NCBI GenBank assembly: GCA_934418055.1
Contig: CAKRWX010000189.1
Coordinates: 1-5,246 of the forward strand
From: an uncultured Lachnospiraceae bacterium
Lineage (GTDB): Bacteria > Bacillota > Clostridia > Lachnospirales > Lachnospiraceae
DNA length: 5,246 bases
Direction: 5' to 3'
Program-made: the position numbers and the translations under genes
Shown here: positions 5,093 through 5,246 of the stretch, in pieces
Position numbering within the stretch: position 1 is the first letter of the stretch
Layout: each line of letters opens with the position of its first letter
Notes under the pieces: generated by a model
What the model saw: the letters and a program-made list of their open reading frames with translations, nothing else
What the model was told of the DNA's origin: nothing
Databases searched by the model: none

Positions 5093-5246
5093 TTGAGAAA
5101 TAAAAGGAAAACACTTTATCAGCCTTGTTCGCGATAGATGGGAAAACACAGATTTCAAGTTTTTATCTCTTATTCGCGATAAAAGGGAAAAACCATTCGC
5201 AGGTTTTTCCCTTTCTGTTCGTGATATAAAAGGAATTTTTCACGCT
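5093..5246. repeat. Degenerate tandem units with 45-base spacing, running off the window
   Basis: The motif TTCGCGATA or TTCGTGATA begins at 5128, 5173 and 5218, exactly 45 bases apart. Each copy is followed by an A/G-rich run such as AAAGGGAAAA. A more diverged copy (TTGAGAAATAAAAGGAAAAC) begins at 5093, 35 bases before the next. The units at 5128 and 5173 also share a T-run near their centre-right. The third full motif is cut by the window end, so the array may be longer. The units differ too much for a CRISPR, and no coding frame explains them. They resemble a family of small intergenic hairpin repeats. Confidence 0.55.
5182..5214. repeat. Perfect 13-bp hairpin within the tandem array; possible bidirectional terminator
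   Basis: AAAGGGAAAAACC (5182-5194) is the exact reverse complement of GGTTTTTCCCTTT (5202-5214), with a 7-base loop (5195-5201). A-rich and T-rich ends flank a GGG/CCC core, so on either strand the RNA would form a stable stem ending in U's. It could end transcription from outside the window, keeping it out of the cluster. No long uridine run follows, so a purely repeat-derived structure is equally possible. Confidence 0.5.

Larger units (their letters stand above)
4789..5246. other. 458-base region without a confident gene, upstream of the minus-strand cluster
   Basis: This stretch holds two candidate promoters facing the cluster, one 37-codon ORF of doubtful reality (4905-5018, minus) and, from about 5093, an array of related tandem units. 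Just before gene B, AACAACG (4839-4833, minus) and CGTTGTT (4816-4810) could pair as a 7-bp stem in the transcript leader, ending 8 bases before the AAGGAG. A plus-strand frame across 4677-5009 overlaps gene B antisense and has no recognisable content. Confidence 0.5.

Noticed and set aside
5093..5246. CRISPR array
   Set aside because: The repeated part is short and degenerate, the intervening parts resemble one another, and no cas-like gene is present.

Overview
The window looks like a low-to-moderate GC Firmicute, most likely a gut Clostridium of the Lachnospiraceae type. This rests on strong AGGAG ribosome binding sites, the protein style, and a 99-residue protein with the C-terminal tail common in hypothetical proteins of that family. 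I recognised these by eye without any database search, so the taxonomy is an inference.

Layout. The left end (1-994, plus strand) holds the last 20 residues of an unidentified protein and then a complete arginase-family (ureohydrolase) protein. Its metal-binding motifs are intact except that Cys replaces the first metal-ligand His. A convergent intergenic gap follows (995-1142) with a possible terminator for the minus-strand genes. Everything from about 4788 down to 1143 lies on the minus strand with short or overlapping junctions and reads as one operon-like accessory cluster. In transcription order it contains: unknown protein B (4788-4144); a RhuM-family protein broken by an apparent one-base frameshift (4141-3653, with its tail continuing out of frame to 3558); a small CxxCG zinc-ribbon-like protein (3532-3236); a small unknown protein (3215-2898); a 53-residue basic ORF (2850-2689); unknown protein A (2667-1993), a clear paralogue of B; a 99-residue protein overlapping the end of A; and last the NAD-dependent RNA 2'-phosphotransferase KptA (1679-1143).

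The right end (4789-5246) has no convincing complete gene. It holds candidate promoters reading into the cluster, a 37-codon ORF of doubtful status, and a run of degenerate tandem units spaced 45 bp apart. One of these units forms a 13-bp perfect hairpin, and the array runs off the window.

How the genes work together is not clear. KptA and the arginase-like protein are the only ones with a nameable enzyme chemistry. The A/B paralogues, RhuM and the small proteins look like accessory-genome material. A shared 13-nt ribosome-binding leader in front of two unrelated genes, and the A/B duplication, suggest the cluster grew by duplication and recombination. A link between KptA (RNA repair) and the unknown genes is possible but unproven.
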